NCBI GenBank assembly: GCA_958427355.1
Contig: CAUACA010000001.1
Coordinates: forward strand, 62,001-126,000
DNA: 64,000 nucleotides
Direction: 5' to 3'
Source of the DNA: an uncultured Collinsella sp.
GTDB taxonomy: Bacteria > Actinomycetota > Coriobacteriia > Coriobacteriales > Coriobacteriaceae
The position numbers and the translations under genes were made by a program. The notes under the pieces are model-generated. The model saw only the letters and a program-made list of their open reading frames with translations, was not told the origin of the DNA and ran no database searches. This document shows, in pieces, positions 26,290 to 33,865 of this stretch; position 1 is the first letter of the stretch; every line of letters begins with the position of its first letter.

Positions 26290-26316
26290 AGTCTCAACGA
26301 AAGGGAAGGAGGTCAG

Positions 26317-26541
26317 ATGCAAGAGCTTAAGTCAATCCGAGAAGCACGCCAGAAGCCTTTTCTACAAGAGGCTTCCCGATTCAATCAGGAGGCGGTAGCT
26401 GCGGAATTAGGGGTTACGGTTCAGACCTACCGGTCGTACGAGAAAGACCCCTCGCTGATGAAGCTCCCGACCGCCACGAAGCTGGCGAGCATCTTGGGCT
26501 GCAAGGTCAGCGATTTTTATTTGCCGATGAAGGGAAATTAA
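26317..26541 (+). CDS. Cro-like helix-turn-helix protein
   Basis: This 74-residue XRE-family protein contains FNQEAVAAELGVTVQTYRSYEKDPSLMKLPTATKLASILG, a complete five-helix HTH with little else. AAGGAGG precedes the ATG. It lies opposite the repressor and is the first gene of the early rightward transcript, as expected for Cro. Confidence 0.8.
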   Translation: MQELKSIREARQKPFLQEASRFNQEAVAAELGVTVQTYRSYEKDPSLMKLPTATKLASILGCKVSDFYLPMKGN

Positions 26542-26569
26542 AGTTCCCTAAAACGAAACGGAGAGAACC

Positions 26570-26680
26570 ATGAACGAGAACTACATCGACATCGAGCTGG
26601 GCGGCTGGAATATCCCCGAGGCCATCACGGTCGAGGCCGAGCCCGTCGAGGCCCGCGACTTTTCCGACTTCGAGCTGTAG
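26570..26680 (+). CDS. Small acidic phage protein, 36 residues
   Basis: This is a short frame with CGGAGAG before its ATG, encoding an acidic peptide that ends ARDFSDFEL. It fits the 28-base gap structure between the Cro-like gene and the next gene, and its codon use matches its neighbours. I do not recognise a family. Confidence 0.5.
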   Translation: MNENYIDIELGGWNIPEAITVEAEPVEARDFSDFEL

Positions 26681-26691
26681 GGGAGGGCGAC

Positions 26692-26961
26692 ATGAACAAG
26701 GACTACAGCGTCACCTTCAAGCCGAGCGAGGACCTCGACGGTGCCATGTGCGAGACGGAGGAGTCGATGAAGGACCGCATCTGCCGCCTGTTCGGCTTCG
26801 AGAGCCGGAGCTTGAGCATGCAGGATGGCGACCTGAAAAGCGCCGAGATCGCCGGCACGCGCTACTACGCGTACACCTCCGTGCGCTTCACCGCCAACGG
26901 CATCGGCTGGTCGACGGACTTCGAGAACCTGGTCCGCGAACCGGTTCTCGACGAGCACTAG
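26692..26961 (+). CDS. Hypothetical early phage protein, 89 residues
   Basis: No known family is recognised. The pattern FGF, then AGTRYYAYTSVRFTANGIGW, then ENLV resembles that of the protein at 27307-27594, so the two are probably paralogues. GGGAGGGCGAC precedes the ATG. Small early-region proteins in such phages often modify host functions. Confidence 0.65.
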   Translation: MNKDYSVTFKPSEDLDGAMCETEESMKDRICRLFGFESRSLSMQDGDLKSAEIAGTRYYAYTSVRFTANGIGWSTDFENLVREPVLDEH

Positions 26962-26971
26962 GGAGGGCGAC

Positions 26972-27304
26972 ATGGGAGACGTGAAGATGCGCCGCGAGAA
27001 CATCAGGTACGAGGCGCGCGGGAAGTCCTTCGAGATCGAGTGCCCGCAGGGCTTCGCGAGCATCGGGGCCATCGTCTGCTGGTGCGATGCCGGTGGCGGC
27101 TGGCACCGCGAGGCCTTCGAGTCGTTCCTCGACGCCCGCGGGCGCCTGGACGGCCTGCTGCGCGGCGAGGCGGTCATGGCCTACGTCCAGCGCACGGTCT
27201 GCATGAACACCGCCGACGCCATCGACCCCGGCATCCAGCCGGTTGAGGTCGGCCTCGCTGCGGGCGAGTGGGTCATGTATCAGCTGCAGAAAGGGCGTGA
27301 GTAG
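26972..27304 (+). CDS. Hypothetical early phage protein, 110 residues
   Basis: The protein begins with a charged segment, then has IVCWCDAGGGWHREAFESFLDARGRLDGLL and a polar tail. I do not recognise it. It starts 10 bases after the previous gene and is followed after 2 bases by the next one, so it belongs to the same early operon. Confidence 0.65.
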   Translation: MGDVKMRRENIRYEARGKSFEIECPQGFASIGAIVCWCDAGGGWHREAFESFLDARGRLDGLLRGEAVMAYVQRTVCMNTADAIDPGIQPVEVGLAAGEWVMYQLQKGRE

Positions 27305-27306
27305 CG

Positions 27307-27594
27307 ATGGGTAAGCGGGTCCGCTACGACTTCGAGCTTGTCGACGGCTCCTATGTCGAGACCGACAAGAGTGCCGCGTTCCGTATCTCGGAGACGTTCG
27401 GCTTCACCAACGAGAAGCACATCAAGATTTTGGAGAAGGGCACCGAGAAGCTGGGAAAGCTCGACGGGACCGAGTACTACATCGCCTCGCCCGTGACGTT
27501 CGCCCTGTACGGGCGAGTCTACTTCACGCTGGGCAACTCGCTCGTCTACATGCCCGGCCTGGAGGAAGTCTACCTGGGCGGCGATGGGCGATGA
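27307..27594 (+). CDS. Hypothetical early phage protein, 95 residues
   Basis: This shares the motif order FGF ... LDGTEYYIASPVTFALYGRV ... NSLV with the 89-residue protein at 26692, suggesting an old duplication. It is otherwise unknown. Its stop overlaps the ATG of the next small gene. Confidence 0.65.
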   Translation: MGKRVRYDFELVDGSYVETDKSAAFRISETFGFTNEKHIKILEKGTEKLGKLDGTEYYIASPVTFALYGRVYFTLGNSLVYMPGLEEVYLGGDGR

Positions 27595-27752
27595 GCAAGT
27601 TCTGTCAGGCGGTTCGCCTCGTGGTCGCCATCGTCGTCACCACGCCGCTCGTTCTGGTCGTCGCGGCGCTCGCGCTGGTCGAGTGCCTCTTGAGGATGGT
27701 TTCCGGGGCGTTGACAAGGCTCGGCATCTCAATCCTCAGAACTCTGTCCTAG
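27591..27752 (+). CDS. Small membrane protein, 53 residues
   Basis: One strong hydrophobic segment (LVVAIVVTTPLVLVVAALAL, residues 10-29) is followed by a short amphipathic tail. The ATG overlaps the upstream stop (ATGA). Function is unknown; phages often encode such single-span proteins in early operons. Confidence 0.55.
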   Translation: MSKFCQAVRLVVAIVVTTPLVLVVAALALVECLLRMVSGALTRLGISILRTLS

Positions 27753-27926
27753 CGGCGACAGGCCCCGCTCCCGGGGCGGCACCGTTGCCCCGCGGCTCTC
27801 CAATAACCATCCGCGGGGACGTTCCCTACCGGTGCCGTGCCGGGGGCGAGGCCCCGAAAGCAAGCAAAAAAAGAGCCGCCCGGTGTGGAAAGCGGGGACG
27901 GCTCCAGACCTGAAAGGAGGTCACTC

Positions 27927-28175
27927 ATGGATTCTAGCAGAGCCAAGACGTTCCAGCAGATGGCCGACGAGCTTGGCATCAGGCACAAGCTGATGTACAC
28001 GCTGCGCGAGGCGTCGAGGGTGACGGGGGTGCCATACGACACGCTGCGCATCGAGTGCAAGGCGGGCCGCCTGCGCTCGCAGCTGCCCGAGGGGCGCAAG
28101 GTGGGGCGCATGGTGCGCCCGGAATGGGTGGAGCAGTGGATCGAGGAGGGAACGCATGGCATCGAGGCTGCTTAG
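27927..28175 (+). CDS. Helix-turn-helix / excisionase-like protein
   Basis: This 82-residue protein contains MYTLREASRVTGVPYDTLRIECKAGRLRSQ followed by RMVRPEWVEQWIEE, the pattern of MerR/excisionase-type winged HTH proteins (HTH_17). It may be the directionality factor for the integrase or an early regulator. AAGGAGG lies 6 bases before the ATG. The 174 bases upstream hold GC-rich hairpins, including CCCCGCGG with CCGCGGGG, but no other gene. Confidence 0.75.
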   Translation: MDSSRAKTFQQMADELGIRHKLMYTLREASRVTGVPYDTLRIECKAGRLRSQLPEGRKVGRMVRPEWVEQWIEEGTHGIEAA

Positions 28176-28296
28176 GTGCGCGGGGTTCGTCGCGCTCACG
28201 CTCGCGGTGTACGCGCTCATGCCGTACGTCCTGCGGGCGATGCTACTCGCGGCGGACGGCGTCCGCGTCGTGCTCGGGATGGGGTCGGTACTGTGA
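28156..28296 (+). CDS. Small membrane protein, 46 residues
   Basis: A hydrophobic peptide with one membrane span (FVALTLAVYALMPYVLRAML) overlaps the end of the HTH gene by 20 bases and the start of rusA by 4 bases. GAGGAGGG precedes the ATG. The tight overlaps support it as real; the function is unknown. Confidence 0.5.
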   Translation: MASRLLRCAGFVALTLAVYALMPYVLRAMLLAADGVRVVLGMGSVL

Positions 28297-28751
28297 TCGG
28301 CAGGCGATTCGCGTTCACCGTCCCGTTCGTGGCGGGCAAGCAGCGCCACAGGCTCGACCGCAGGCACGCCCGGATGTACACGCCTAACGAGACCATCCGC
28401 AACGAGGCCGCCATCCGCGACGCGGCGCTCGGGGCCATGCGGGAGGCGTACCCGGAGCTCAAGGGGCTGCTGTTCCCGTTCAGGGTGCCCGTCGCGGTGC
28501 GCATCGACGTGTACGAGCCACTGCCCGTGTCGAGGCCGAAGCGCGTCACGTCGGAACCGAACACGTTCAAGCCGGACGCGGACAACATCGCCAAGCTGGT
28601 GATGGACGGGATGAACGGGGCGATCTGGGGCGATGACAGCCAGGTGGCCGAGGTCCACGTGGTCAAGTGGCCCCGTCGGCGCGGCATCGAGCCGCACATG
28701 GACATACAGGTATATCGCGGCTGGGCAGACCCAGCCGAAGAGAAAAAGTAG
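28293..28751 (+). CDS. rusA: RusA-family Holliday junction resolvase
   Basis: This 152-residue RusA-type endonuclease resolves Holliday junctions during phage recombination. The conserved catalytic aspartates lie in FKPDADNIAKLVMDGMNG and WGDDSQVAEVHVVK. GTG at 28293 is the start, overlapping the previous stop (GTGA), because the upstream frame lacks family similarity. It sits in the recombination module with Bet and SSB. Confidence 0.9.
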   Translation: MIGRRFAFTVPFVAGKQRHRLDRRHARMYTPNETIRNEAAIRDAALGAMREAYPELKGLLFPFRVPVAVRIDVYEPLPVSRPKRVTSEPNTFKPDADNIAKLVMDGMNGAIWGDDSQVAEVHVVKWPRRRGIEPHMDIQVYRGWADPAEEKK

Positions 28752-28767
28752 AAACGGAGATTAAGCA

Positions 28768-29115
28768 ATGGAGTACATGCACATAAAAGTCCAAGTCGAT
28801 GGCGATGCGTTCGAGGTGCTTGACGAGTTTGCCACGAACTTAATCCTCGTCGCAGACGAGAAGGGCGCTGAGATAGGGAAAAGGGGCCTTAAGCCCGCGT
28901 GCTTGCGCGGCATCGCCTACGGGCTTCTGTTCAGTCCGAAGCTGTTGGGAGCCGATGCGCAGGACCTCGAGATCTACGACCGCATTGTCGACAGCGCTGG
29001 CCGCATGGAACGCATCTACAAGCTGGACGGGCCGCGCGGCGTGTTCGCCGAGCTGGCGGGCGTGAACATCGAGAAGGTCGAGGTCAATGAAGGAGAGGTG
29101 ACCTTCAATGAATAA
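28768..29115 (+). CDS. Hypothetical phage protein, 115 residues
   Basis: No family is recognised. The acidic protein starts with a beta-rich MEYMHIKVQVDGDAFEVL and contains KPACLRGIAYGLLFSP. It is followed by bet with an 8-base overlap, so it is probably coexpressed with the recombination proteins. Confidence 0.65.
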   Translation: MEYMHIKVQVDGDAFEVLDEFATNLILVADEKGAEIGKRGLKPACLRGIAYGLLFSPKLLGADAQDLEIYDRIVDSAGRMERIYKLDGPRGVFAELAGVNIEKVEVNEGEVTFNE

Positions 29116-30010
29116 CAAGATTATCGAGTTCAAGGACGATGCTGGCATGCCCGTCAAGTTCACCTCGCAGGACATCCGCGAGCGCCTGTGCCCGAATGCT
29201 ACCGACAGCGAGCTGGCGCTGTGCATCGAGCTGTGCAACCGCCAGCACCTGAACCCCTTCACCAAGGAGGTCTACCTGGTGAAGTACAGGGACGCCCCGG
29301 CGAGCATCATCACTTCCTACCAGGTGTTCAACCGCCGCGCGAACAAGCAGCCCAACTACGGCGGCATCGAGAGCGGCGTCGTGGTGCTCCGCGACGGCGA
29401 GGTCGTCAAGAAGAAGGGCTCCGCCGTCTACAAGATGATCGGGGAGCAGCTCATCGGCGGCTGGGCAGAGGTCGCGTTCACCGACGGCAAGAAGCCCGCA
29501 TACGTCGAGCTGGCGCTCACCGACTACAGCACCGGCAAGAGCAACTGGGCGAAGATGCCGGGCGTCATGATCGAGAAGTGCGCCAAGGCCGGCGCGTGGC
29601 GTCTGGCCTACCCCGACGAGTTCGGCGGGATGTACACGGGCGAGGAGATGGACCAGAAGGTCGAGCGCGACATGGGCACCGGCTCTCAGACCGTCCAGGC
29701 CGAGAGCGTCGAGCCCGTGGTCGACCCGCTGCAGCCCGTGCGCGACCTGTTCAAGCCGTTCATGGCGGCGACTGCGCTCGACAGCGCCGGGGCCATGGCG
29801 GCTATCTGCGCCGCCGTGGGCTGCACGTCGGGCTCCATGCACGACATGACGCTCATGCAGGCGCGCCGCGCGGCCTCGTGGATGGAGGAGGAGATCGCGG
29901 CACGCAAGGCACAGCCCGAGCCCGCCGCCCCCGAGCCGGAGCCCGCGCCCGTCTATGAGCCCGCACCCGCCGAGTATGCGACCGACGACGACCTGCTGGG
30001 AGGCTTCTAA
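29108..30010 (+). CDS. bet: Bet/RecT-family single-strand annealing protein
   Basis: This is the phage recombinase that anneals complementary single strands. The Bet signature runs through LCNRQHLNPFTKEVYLVKY, SYQVFNRRAN, GVMIEKCAKAGAWRLAYPDEFGGMYTGEEM. The C-terminal 50 residues are a Pro/Glu/Ala-rich tail. No lambda-type exonuclease gene is next to it; the DUF1351 gene that follows is a frequent companion instead. Confidence 0.9.
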   Translation: MNNKIIEFKDDAGMPVKFTSQDIRERLCPNATDSELALCIELCNRQHLNPFTKEVYLVKYRDAPASIITSYQVFNRRANKQPNYGGIESGVVVLRDGEVVKKKGSAVYKMIGEQLIGGWAEVAFTDGKKPAYVELALTDYSTGKSNWAKMPGVMIEKCAKAGAWRLAYPDEFGGMYTGEEMDQKVERDMGTGSQTVQAESVEPVVDPLQPVRDLFKPFMAATALDSAGAMAAICAAVGCTSGSMHDMTLMQARRAASWMEEEIAARKAQPEPAAPEPEPAPVYEPAPAEYATDDDLLGGF

Positions 30011-30996
30011 TGGCAGACGAGGTTTTGGCGGTCGAGGCCGTGCCGCTCGAGGAGGACTTCGACGCGCTGGTGGCGTCGCTCGCCATCGACGACACGCTCG
30101 AGGACAAGCTGGCAAAGCTCAAGAAGAACGTGGACGAGAAGCTGGCGGACTACGTGGACGTCAAGCGCATCGAGAAGGACGAGGACTTCAAGGCGGCGAA
30201 GAAGTACCGCGCGGCGGTCAACGACGTGAAGAAGCCCATCGAGGCGCAGCGCAAGGCCGCGAAGAAGAAGTACAGCGACCTGCTCAAGACGTTCGACAAG
30301 ACCATCGGCGAGATCACGGCGCCCATCGACGCGCTCTCCGATGAGTACAAGGCCGAAATTGACCGCTACGACGGCGAGTGCAGGACCCGCCGACTCACCG
30401 CGCTCAAGGGCCACTACTACGACCTCGCGGGCGAGATGGGTCCGCTGGTGCCCTACGAGCGCATCGCCGACGACAAGTGGCTCAACGCGAGCTTCGGCGA
30501 GGTCAAGGCCAAGAACATCATCGAGCGCCGTGTGGGCGAGCTGCTGCACCAGTTCAAGTTTGTCAACGGGCTCGACTACGCCGACGAGTCCGAGAAGGCG
30601 TGGGCCGTGGCGTGGTGGACGAGGACGCTGCCGGCGGACTCGGGCGAGGTTGCGGCTGCGGTCGCCGCGCATCGCGAGGAGGTCGCCAAGGCCGCCGCGC
30701 TCGCGGTGACCTACGAGCAGGCGATGGCGCCCGCACCGGAGCCCGAGCCGGAGCCCACGCCGCTGCCGCCCGACCCCGAGCCGATGCCCGTCGAGGAGCC
30801 TGAGCCGCCCTTGGGCGTGCCGAGGTGCGTGCGGGTGGTCCCGTCGCGCCCAGAGCCGGATGCGGCCGAGGATGCGGCCCCAGCGCCGCAGAGGGGCTAC
30901 CGCGTTGTCATCGAGTGCGCCACGGCGGACGAGCTTCGCCGCGTGAAGGCAGTCATGGTCGAGAACGGCATCCACGGATACGTAGAGAGGATGTAG
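30010..30996 (+). CDS. DUF1351 family phage protein
   Basis: Residues 25-190 match DUF1351, a helical and coiled-coil rich family found beside RecT/Bet genes. KKYRAAVNDVKKPIEAQRKAAKKKY and the following helix pattern are typical. A long Pro/Glu-rich linker (240-290) leads to a small C-terminal alpha/beta domain, RGYRVVIECATADELRRVKAVMVENGIHGYVE. The role in recombination or replication is not known. It overlaps bet by one base. Confidence 0.8.
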   Translation: MADEVLAVEAVPLEEDFDALVASLAIDDTLEDKLAKLKKNVDEKLADYVDVKRIEKDEDFKAAKKYRAAVNDVKKPIEAQRKAAKKKYSDLLKTFDKTIGEITAPIDALSDEYKAEIDRYDGECRTRRLTALKGHYYDLAGEMGPLVPYERIADDKWLNASFGEVKAKNIIERRVGELLHQFKFVNGLDYADESEKAWAVAWWTRTLPADSGEVAAAVAAHREEVAKAAALAVTYEQAMAPAPEPEPEPTPLPPDPEPMPVEEPEPPLGVPRCVRVVPSRPEPDAAEDAAPAPQRGYRVVIECATADELRRVKAVMVENGIHGYVERM

Positions 30997-30999
30997 GAC

Positions 31000-31338
31000 A
31001 TGGAGAAGAACCTGCCGCCGCTCCGAACGCCGGAGCAGCGCAAGGAGGCGATGGCGAAGGCCGTCCACACGCGCCGCGAGCGCGCCGCGTTCAAGGCCGC
31101 CTGCAAGGCGGGCAACATCCCGCCCGAGGCGGCCATCGAGGCGCCCATCGCGCAGAGGCTCAAGGTCGAGGAGTTCGCCCGCTCGTTCCCGGGCATCGGC
31201 ACGGTCAAGGCGAAGGTGATCGTCAAGGCGCTTGACATCCCCGACGGCCGCCGCGTGAGCGGCCTTGGTTACATGCAGGGGCCGCGCCTTGTCGCGTTTA
31301 TCAAGAACAACATGACCGCGAAGGAGGACGGGCAGTGA
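31000..31338 (+). CDS. Actinobacterial mIHF-like DNA-binding protein
   Basis: The 112-residue sequence follows the plan of mycobacterial integration host factor (mIHF). A basic N-terminal helix, LRTPEQRKEAMAKAVHTRRERAAFKAACKAGN, is followed by a helix-two-turn-helix, FPGIGTVKAKVIVKALDIPDGRRVSGLG. mIHF bends DNA and assists actinophage integrases. A phage-encoded copy next to SSB suggests a role in replication, packaging or att-site architecture. It overlaps ssb by 4 bases. Confidence 0.8.
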   Translation: MEKNLPPLRTPEQRKEAMAKAVHTRRERAAFKAACKAGNIPPEAAIEAPIAQRLKVEEFARSFPGIGTVKAKVIVKALDIPDGRRVSGLGYMQGPRLVAFIKNNMTAKEDGQ

Positions 31339-31811
31339 GCATCAACCGAGTGAACATCAGCGGCAACCTCACCCGCGACCCCGAGCTGCGCGCCACCGCC
31401 GGCGGGACGCAGGTCCTGTCCTTTGGCGTGGCGGTAAACGACCGCCGCCGCAACGCGCAGACCGGCGAGTGGGAGGACTACCCCAACTTCGTCGACTGCA
31501 CCATGTTCGGCAACCGCGCCGAGGCCGTTGGCCGTTTCCTCGCCAAGGGGATGAAGGTCGCGATCGAGGGCAAGCTGCACTACAGCTCTTGGGAGCGCGA
31601 CGGCCAGAAGCGCTCGAAGCTCGAGGTTATCGTCGACGAGATCGAGGTCATGGTGCGCCGTGAGGGGCAGACGCAGCCCCAGCCGCAGCAGAGCCTCGCG
31701 GACACGGTGCCCGTGCAGCCACAGGCGCAGGCCGCGCCGCAGTGGAGCGCCCAGCAGGCCTACGCCGCGGTCCCGCAGTCCGAGTTCTACGACGAGGACG
31801 TGCCGTTCTGA
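31335..31811 (+). CDS. ssb: Single-stranded DNA-binding protein
   Basis: This is an OB-fold SSB of 158 residues with NRVNISGNLTRDPELR at the start, VDCTMFGNRAE and GKLHYSSWERDGQKRSK in the OB domain, a Gln/Pro-rich linker, and the acidic partner-binding tip DEDVPF. The start is GTG, overlapping the stop of the mIHF-like gene (GTGA). Confidence 0.95.
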   Translation: MSINRVNISGNLTRDPELRATAGGTQVLSFGVAVNDRRRNAQTGEWEDYPNFVDCTMFGNRAEAVGRFLAKGMKVAIEGKLHYSSWERDGQKRSKLEVIVDEIEVMVRREGQTQPQPQQSLADTVPVQPQAQAAPQWSAQQAYAAVPQSEFYDEDVPF

Positions 31812-31921
31812 TGAGGCACGTACCCGACATCATCCGCGACCACTGGGAGGCGGCCCTGTTCGCTGCCTCCTTCTCCGTGGGTTTCCTGTTCTTCTCTTCG
31901 CTTCTATTGGGGTGGTTCTGA
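31811..31921 (+). CDS. Small membrane protein, 36 residues
   Basis: The frame opens with ATG touching the ssb stop and encodes one membrane segment, LFAASFSVGFLFFSSLLLGW. It overlaps the next ATG by one base. Tight packing supports it, but no function can be assigned. Confidence 0.45.
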   Translation: MRHVPDIIRDHWEAALFAASFSVGFLFFSSLLLGWF

Positions 31922-32793
31922 TGGCCTTCACCGTGTTCGACAGCTTCGCCGAGGTCTACGACGACTTCGACGCGAGCGACCCCGAGGACCTGCGCGACCG
32001 CGCGATGCTCGCCGACGCGATCATGATGTACGGGCTGCACGGCGTCGAAGCCGACCTTCCGAAGCACCTCCGCCGCGTTTTCAAGGCGATGAAGAACGCC
32101 ATTGACAACTCCAAGGACGCGCGCGGCAGGGGCGGCAAGGGCGGCCGCCCGCGCAAGAAACCAGTTTCCGACAAACCCGAAACGCAGGTTTCTGAAAGTG
32201 AAAACCTAGGTTTTTCAAACGGGAAACCAGTTTCCGACAAACCCGAAATGCAGGTTTCGGAAAGTGAAAACCCTAACCTAACCTGTCCTGTCCTGTCCTG
32301 TCCTGAACTGGATTGTGCTGAGCTGTCCTGTGATGGGGGCGATGCCCCCGCCGCGCCGCCCGAGTTCGAGCCGCCGTCGCTGGAGGAGGCCCGCGGGTAC
32401 TTCGGCGCCAACTGCCTGAGCGGCGACCCGGACGCCTTCTGGGCCTTTTTCGAGTCGCAGGGCTGGGTCAAGAGCAACGGCCAGCCGGTGAGCAACTGGG
32501 GCGCCCTCGCGCTCGACTGGTCCAGGCGCCAGAAGCGCATCGACGCCGACGACCGGGCGAGGGGCAAGCCCACCGCCTCGGAGATTCAGGCCGCCACGTT
32601 CAAGCCGACGAGGACGCCCGAGCAGACGAGGGCGGAGCTCGAGCGCAGGTGGCGCGAGGAACATCCGGGCATCGACCCGGCGAAGGTGAAGGCCCCGAGG
32701 GGGACGACCGCCGACCCGGTGGCGCTCAAGGCGTACCAGGACGCGCGGCGTCTGCTTGATGCGAGGGCCGCATGCGAGAGGAGGGCGTCATGA
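31921..32793 (+). CDS. DUF6291-like replisome organiser
   Basis: The N-terminal FDSFAEVYDDF, MYGLHGVEADLPKHLRRVFKAMKNAIDNSK and GKGGRPRKK arrangement matches the replisome organiser/DUF6291 type proteins of Gram-positive phages. After a repeat region (residues 80-120) the C-terminal half has FWAFFESQGWVKSNGQPVSNWGALALDW, a DnaD/GntR-like winged segment typical of replication initiators. The DNA encoding the repeat region is AT-rich with direct repeats and is a candidate origin. The ATG at 31921 overlaps the previous stop. Confidence 0.75.
   Translation: MAFTVFDSFAEVYDDFDASDPEDLRDRAMLADAIMMYGLHGVEADLPKHLRRVFKAMKNAIDNSKDARGRGGKGGRPRKKPVSDKPETQVSESENLGFSNGKPVSDKPEMQVSESENPNLTCPVLSCPELDCAELSCDGGDAPAAPPEFEPPSLEEARGYFGANCLSGDPDAFWAFFESQGWVKSNGQPVSNWGALALDWSRRQKRIDADDRARGKPTASEIQAATFKPTRTPEQTRAELERRWREEHPGIDPAKVKAPRGTTADPVALKAYQDARRLLDARAACERRAS
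32157..32305. other. Candidate phage replication origin with repeats
   Basis: Inside the replisome organiser gene, a 44-bp unit starting GAAACCAGTTTCCGAC occurs at 32157 and 32223 (66-base period, nearly identical). Between the copies lies the palindrome AAAACCTAGGTTTT. After the second copy TGTCC is repeated in tandem four times (32284-32303). This stretch is clearly AT-richer than its surroundings. Lambdoid and many Gram-positive phages place their origin inside the initiator gene. Confidence 0.5.
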
Positions 32794-33032
32794 GCTTGGA
32801 CGCCGAGAGGAACGAGAGTATGGGCAGACCGAAGGGGTCCGCGAGCATCTACGACGACGGGCCGCGCAGCGCCCGCTGCGAGACGTGCGGGTTCTGCGCC
32901 GTGAGCGAGGCGGTCATGACGGCATCCGGCGAGGGCCGCAAGCGGTACACGTGCATGCGCTGCCCCGACTTCGTGCACGCCACGCAGGGGCTCGCGAGGT
33001 GCAACTACTGGGAGGCGCGACATGAGGGCTGA
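32790..33032 (+). CDS. Small cysteine-rich phage protein, 80 residues
   Basis: The protein has CETCGFCAVSEA and YTCMRCPDF motifs, which together form a likely four-cysteine zinc site, and a terminal RCNYWE. The ATG overlaps the upstream stop and GAGAGGAGG precedes it. Function unknown. Confidence 0.65.
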   Translation: MSLDAERNESMGRPKGSASIYDDGPRSARCETCGFCAVSEAVMTASGEGRKRYTCMRCPDFVHATQGLARCNYWEARHEG

Positions 33033-33255
33033 GTCGTGGGACAGGCGCGGTGGCTACGTGCTCGAGTGCAGGCAGTGCGGCAGGCGGTTCCGCGCGGCAA
33101 ACAGGAACCAGAGGTACTGCTGCGGCTGGTGCGAGAACGTGGCGCACAGGAACGAGAGCAAGCGGCCCGTGGACGTGTACCTCGGCGCGAGGAGCGAGAG
33201 GGGCCGCGAGATCAACGCCATGCGCGCGGCGCTGGCGGAGGGGAGGTGCGTCTGA
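33022..33255 (+). CDS. Small zinc-finger-like phage protein, 77 residues
   Basis: LECRQCGRRFRAANRNQRYCCGWCENVAHR forms a C-x2-C ... C-x2-C arrangement resembling the zinc ribbons of phage HNH-associated or DUF-type proteins. It overlaps both neighbours by 11 and 1 bases. Confidence 0.65.
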   Translation: MRAESWDRRGGYVLECRQCGRRFRAANRNQRYCCGWCENVAHRNESKRPVDVYLGARSERGREINAMRAALAEGRCV

Positions 33256-33557
33256 TGCGCGACGGTTACAAGTTCGAGTTCGGGGCGCTCGATGAGCCGG
33301 ACGCACCCAAGGTGCAGGCGCTCAAGCCGCTCGAGGAGGCGGCCGAGGTATACGGCGCTTGGCAGGATTGCGACGACATGCGCCTCAGCCCGATCATGAC
33401 GGCGCGCAGGGAGTACCGCCAGAACCTTATCGACGAGTGCATGGACGTGGTCCAGGCGGTCGTCAGCCTGCTCGACGCCGAGGGGTTCACGCAGGAGGAC
33501 GTGGACGCGGCAATCGAGCGCTGCAACGAGAGGAACCGAGAGAGGGGACGTCTGTGA
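33255..33557 (+). CDS. MazG-like nucleotide pyrophosphohydrolase-like protein
   Basis: This 100-residue helical protein with PLEEAAEVYGAWQD and NLIDECMDVVQAVVSLL has the ExxE ... DExxD-like pattern of MazG/all-alpha NTP pyrophosphohydrolases found in phages. It probably cleans or shifts nucleotide pools. The ATG at 33255 overlaps the upstream stop region. Confidence 0.65.
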   Translation: MRDGYKFEFGALDEPDAPKVQALKPLEEAAEVYGAWQDCDDMRLSPIMTARREYRQNLIDECMDVVQAVVSLLDAEGFTQEDVDAAIERCNERNRERGRL

Positions 33558-33865
33558 TGGAGACTTTGGATCAGATCAAGGCAGACGCGGTCGAGGTGTT
33601 CCATTTCGACCGCGAGTGCAGGCCGCAGGACAGGGCGCACGCCTATCTGGGGAAGTACCGCGTCAGGCGCGGCTACAACGACACGGCGATGCAGGTCGCG
33701 GTGACCGACATGATCGAGCGCGCCTACGAGGCGGGAAGGGCGGAGGTCGCCGACGCGAACCTCGTGCAGAACCTGCGCCGCCAGCTGACGAGCATCGAGG
33801 CGACCGTCGGGGATGCCATCGACCTGCTCGACGAGAGCGTAGGGGGGGCGGACTGCGATGAGTGA
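33557..33865 (+). CDS. Hypothetical phage protein, 102 residues
   Basis: This mostly helical protein begins METLDQIKADAVEVFHFD and contains a coiled-coil stretch, LVQNLRRQLTSIEATVGDAIDLLDE. No known family is recognised. It overlaps its neighbours slightly and belongs to the early operon. Confidence 0.6.
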   Translation: METLDQIKADAVEVFHFDRECRPQDRAHAYLGKYRVRRGYNDTAMQVAVTDMIERAYEAGRAEVADANLVQNLRRQLTSIEATVGDAIDLLDESVGGADCDE

